52,800 nucleotides of DNA, from assembly GCA_003134685.1 (NCBI GenBank), contig PLCA01000007.1, positions 170,987 through 223,786 of the forward strand. Direction: 5' to 3'. This document shows, piece by piece, positions 52,249 through 52,800 of this stretch. Origin of the DNA: Gemmatimonadota bacterium. GTDB lineage: Bacteria; Gemmatimonadota; Gemmatimonadetes; Gemmatimonadales; Gemmatimonadaceae. The stretch's first letter is position 1, and the number at the start of each line of letters is the position of its first letter. Below the pieces are notes generated by a model. It was not told where the DNA came from and did no database searches. It saw nothing but the letters and a program-made list of their open reading frames with translations. Made by a program: the position numbers and the translations under genes.

Positions 52249-52800
52249 TTTCCCGCGTTTCCGACCGCGAACGATGAGGCGTTGCGAAGGCTTCTTCTTG
52301 TTGCGCGTCTTCACGCCTTCCTTGTTGCCCCACTTGTCCACGACGTTGCGGCCACCGCGCGTACGACCACCATGCGGGTGATCGACCGGGTTCATGACTT
52401 CACCGCGAACCTTGGGACGCACGCCGAGCCAGCGGCTCTTGCCGGCCTTACCATGCGACAGCAGCTCGTGCTCGGCGTTGCCGACCGTTCCGACCGTCCC
52501 CAGGCAGTCGCCGTGCACCATGCGCATCTCGGTCGATGCCATGCGGAGCGTGACGTACTCGCCTTCCTTAGCAACGACCTCGAGCTTGGTTCCCGCAGAG
52601 CGCGCCATCTTCCCGCCCGCGCCCGGCTTCAGCTCGACGCAGTGCACGTCGGTGCCGAGCGGGATCTCGCGGAGAGGAAGCGCGTTGCCGACGCGGCTGT
52701 CTGAGCCCTTGCCGGAAACGATCTTGTCCCCGACGGAGAGTCCCTTCGGGTGCAGGATGTAGCGCTTCTCGCCATCCTCGTACTCGACCAGCGCTATCCG
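52237..52800 (-). CDS. rplB: 50S ribosomal protein L2, partial (N-terminus beyond the window)
   Basis: The C-terminal 187 residues of L2: [20 protein letters not shown], the [16 protein letters not shown] segment, [20 protein letters not shown] and the peptidyl-transferase-near [20 protein letters not shown]. The frame is open to the right edge, so an internal ATG at 52647 is not the start. It heads the part of the S10-spc cluster visible here. Confidence 0.97.
   Translation of the reverse strand, partial: RIALVEYEDGEKRYILHPKGLSVGDKIVSGKGSDSRVGNALPLREIPLGTDVHCVELKPGAGGKMARSAGTKLEVVAKEGEYVTLRMASTEMRMVHGDCLGTVGTVGNAEHELLSHGKAGKSRWLGVRPKVRGEVMNPVDHPHGGRTRGGRNVVDKWGNKEGVKTRNKKKPSQRLIVRGRKRGKATQ

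Noticed and set aside
1-52800. tRNA, rRNA genes and CRISPR arrays
   Set aside because: No cloverleaf with a TTCRA-type T loop, no rRNA-like stretch and no regularly spaced direct repeats were found by eye.

Overview
The window is a high-GC bacterial chromosome segment, densely packed, with most genes on the minus strand. The gene content (S10-spc ribosomal cluster with secY-adk-map, zinc-type S14, bacterial PriA, PurA and GlyQS) is bacterial. The combination of ribosomal proteins with long low-complexity tails, a bacillithiol-reductase-like YpdA protein, a bifunctional FtcD, an archaeal-type ornithine cyclodeaminase homologue and a gas vesicle cluster made me think of Gemmatimonadota. That assignment is inference from gene content, not a measured match.

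Left part (1-18 kb). A cell-wall recycling block (AmpG permease, NagZ hexosaminidase, AnmK kinase, MurQ etherase) is packed on the minus strand at 2.8-7.7 kb. It is flanked by a lipoprotein N-acetylmuramoyl-L-alanine amidase and a PP2C phosphatase, and followed by a divergent outer-membrane barrel candidate and a gamma-glutamyltransferase. A threonine-rich lipoprotein comes next, then a plus-strand operon: ABC exporter, cytoplasmic histidine kinase, single-domain response regulator, alkaline-phosphatase-superfamily hydrolase. A large inverted-repeat element (16164-16635) fills the following 550-base gap.

Middle part (16.6-31 kb). A long minus-strand series runs from purA, ypdA, glyQS and an M3-like metallopeptidase, across a second inverted-repeat element of the same architecture (25273-25723), into a chain of overlapping genes: a small unknown protein, a ubiquitin-fold-like protein, a histone-deacetylase-family hydrolase, a stand-alone CorA-like membrane tail with an apparent one-base frameshift, an orphan GvpL/F-like protein, a zinc-ribbon Ser/Thr kinase, L-Ala-D/L-Glu epimerase and PriA. 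An ornithine-cyclodeaminase-family protein and an unknown partner close the series. The epimerase completes the recycling of murein peptides begun by the 2.8-7.7 kb block.

Gas vesicle cluster (31-39 kb, minus strand). Downstream of trpS, an M28 peptidase and a DUF456 protein lie gvpF/L, gvpG, a second gvpL/F, a single gene fusing a GvpA-family domain to GvpK, a gvpJ-like gene, gvpA with a coiled-coil-like tail, and a PAS-type histidine kinase whose start overlaps gvpA. GvpN and GvpO are not in the window. Translational overlaps tie the shell genes to the kinase.

Right part (39-52.8 kb). A short plus-strand operon (inositol-monophosphatase family, FtcD, a secreted lipocalin-like protein) converges on the spc operon. 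The latter runs from map and adk through secY to a partial rplB at the right edge. Several ribosomal proteins carry unusual extensions, most strikingly a Gly/Arg-rich N-terminus of about 110 residues on S5.

No tRNA, rRNA, CRISPR array, transposase or integrase was seen. The two items most likely to be undescribed are the paired inverted-repeat elements and the rearranged gas vesicle module with its GvpJ/M-GvpK fusion and distant GvpL/F-CorA-tail-kinase satellite.
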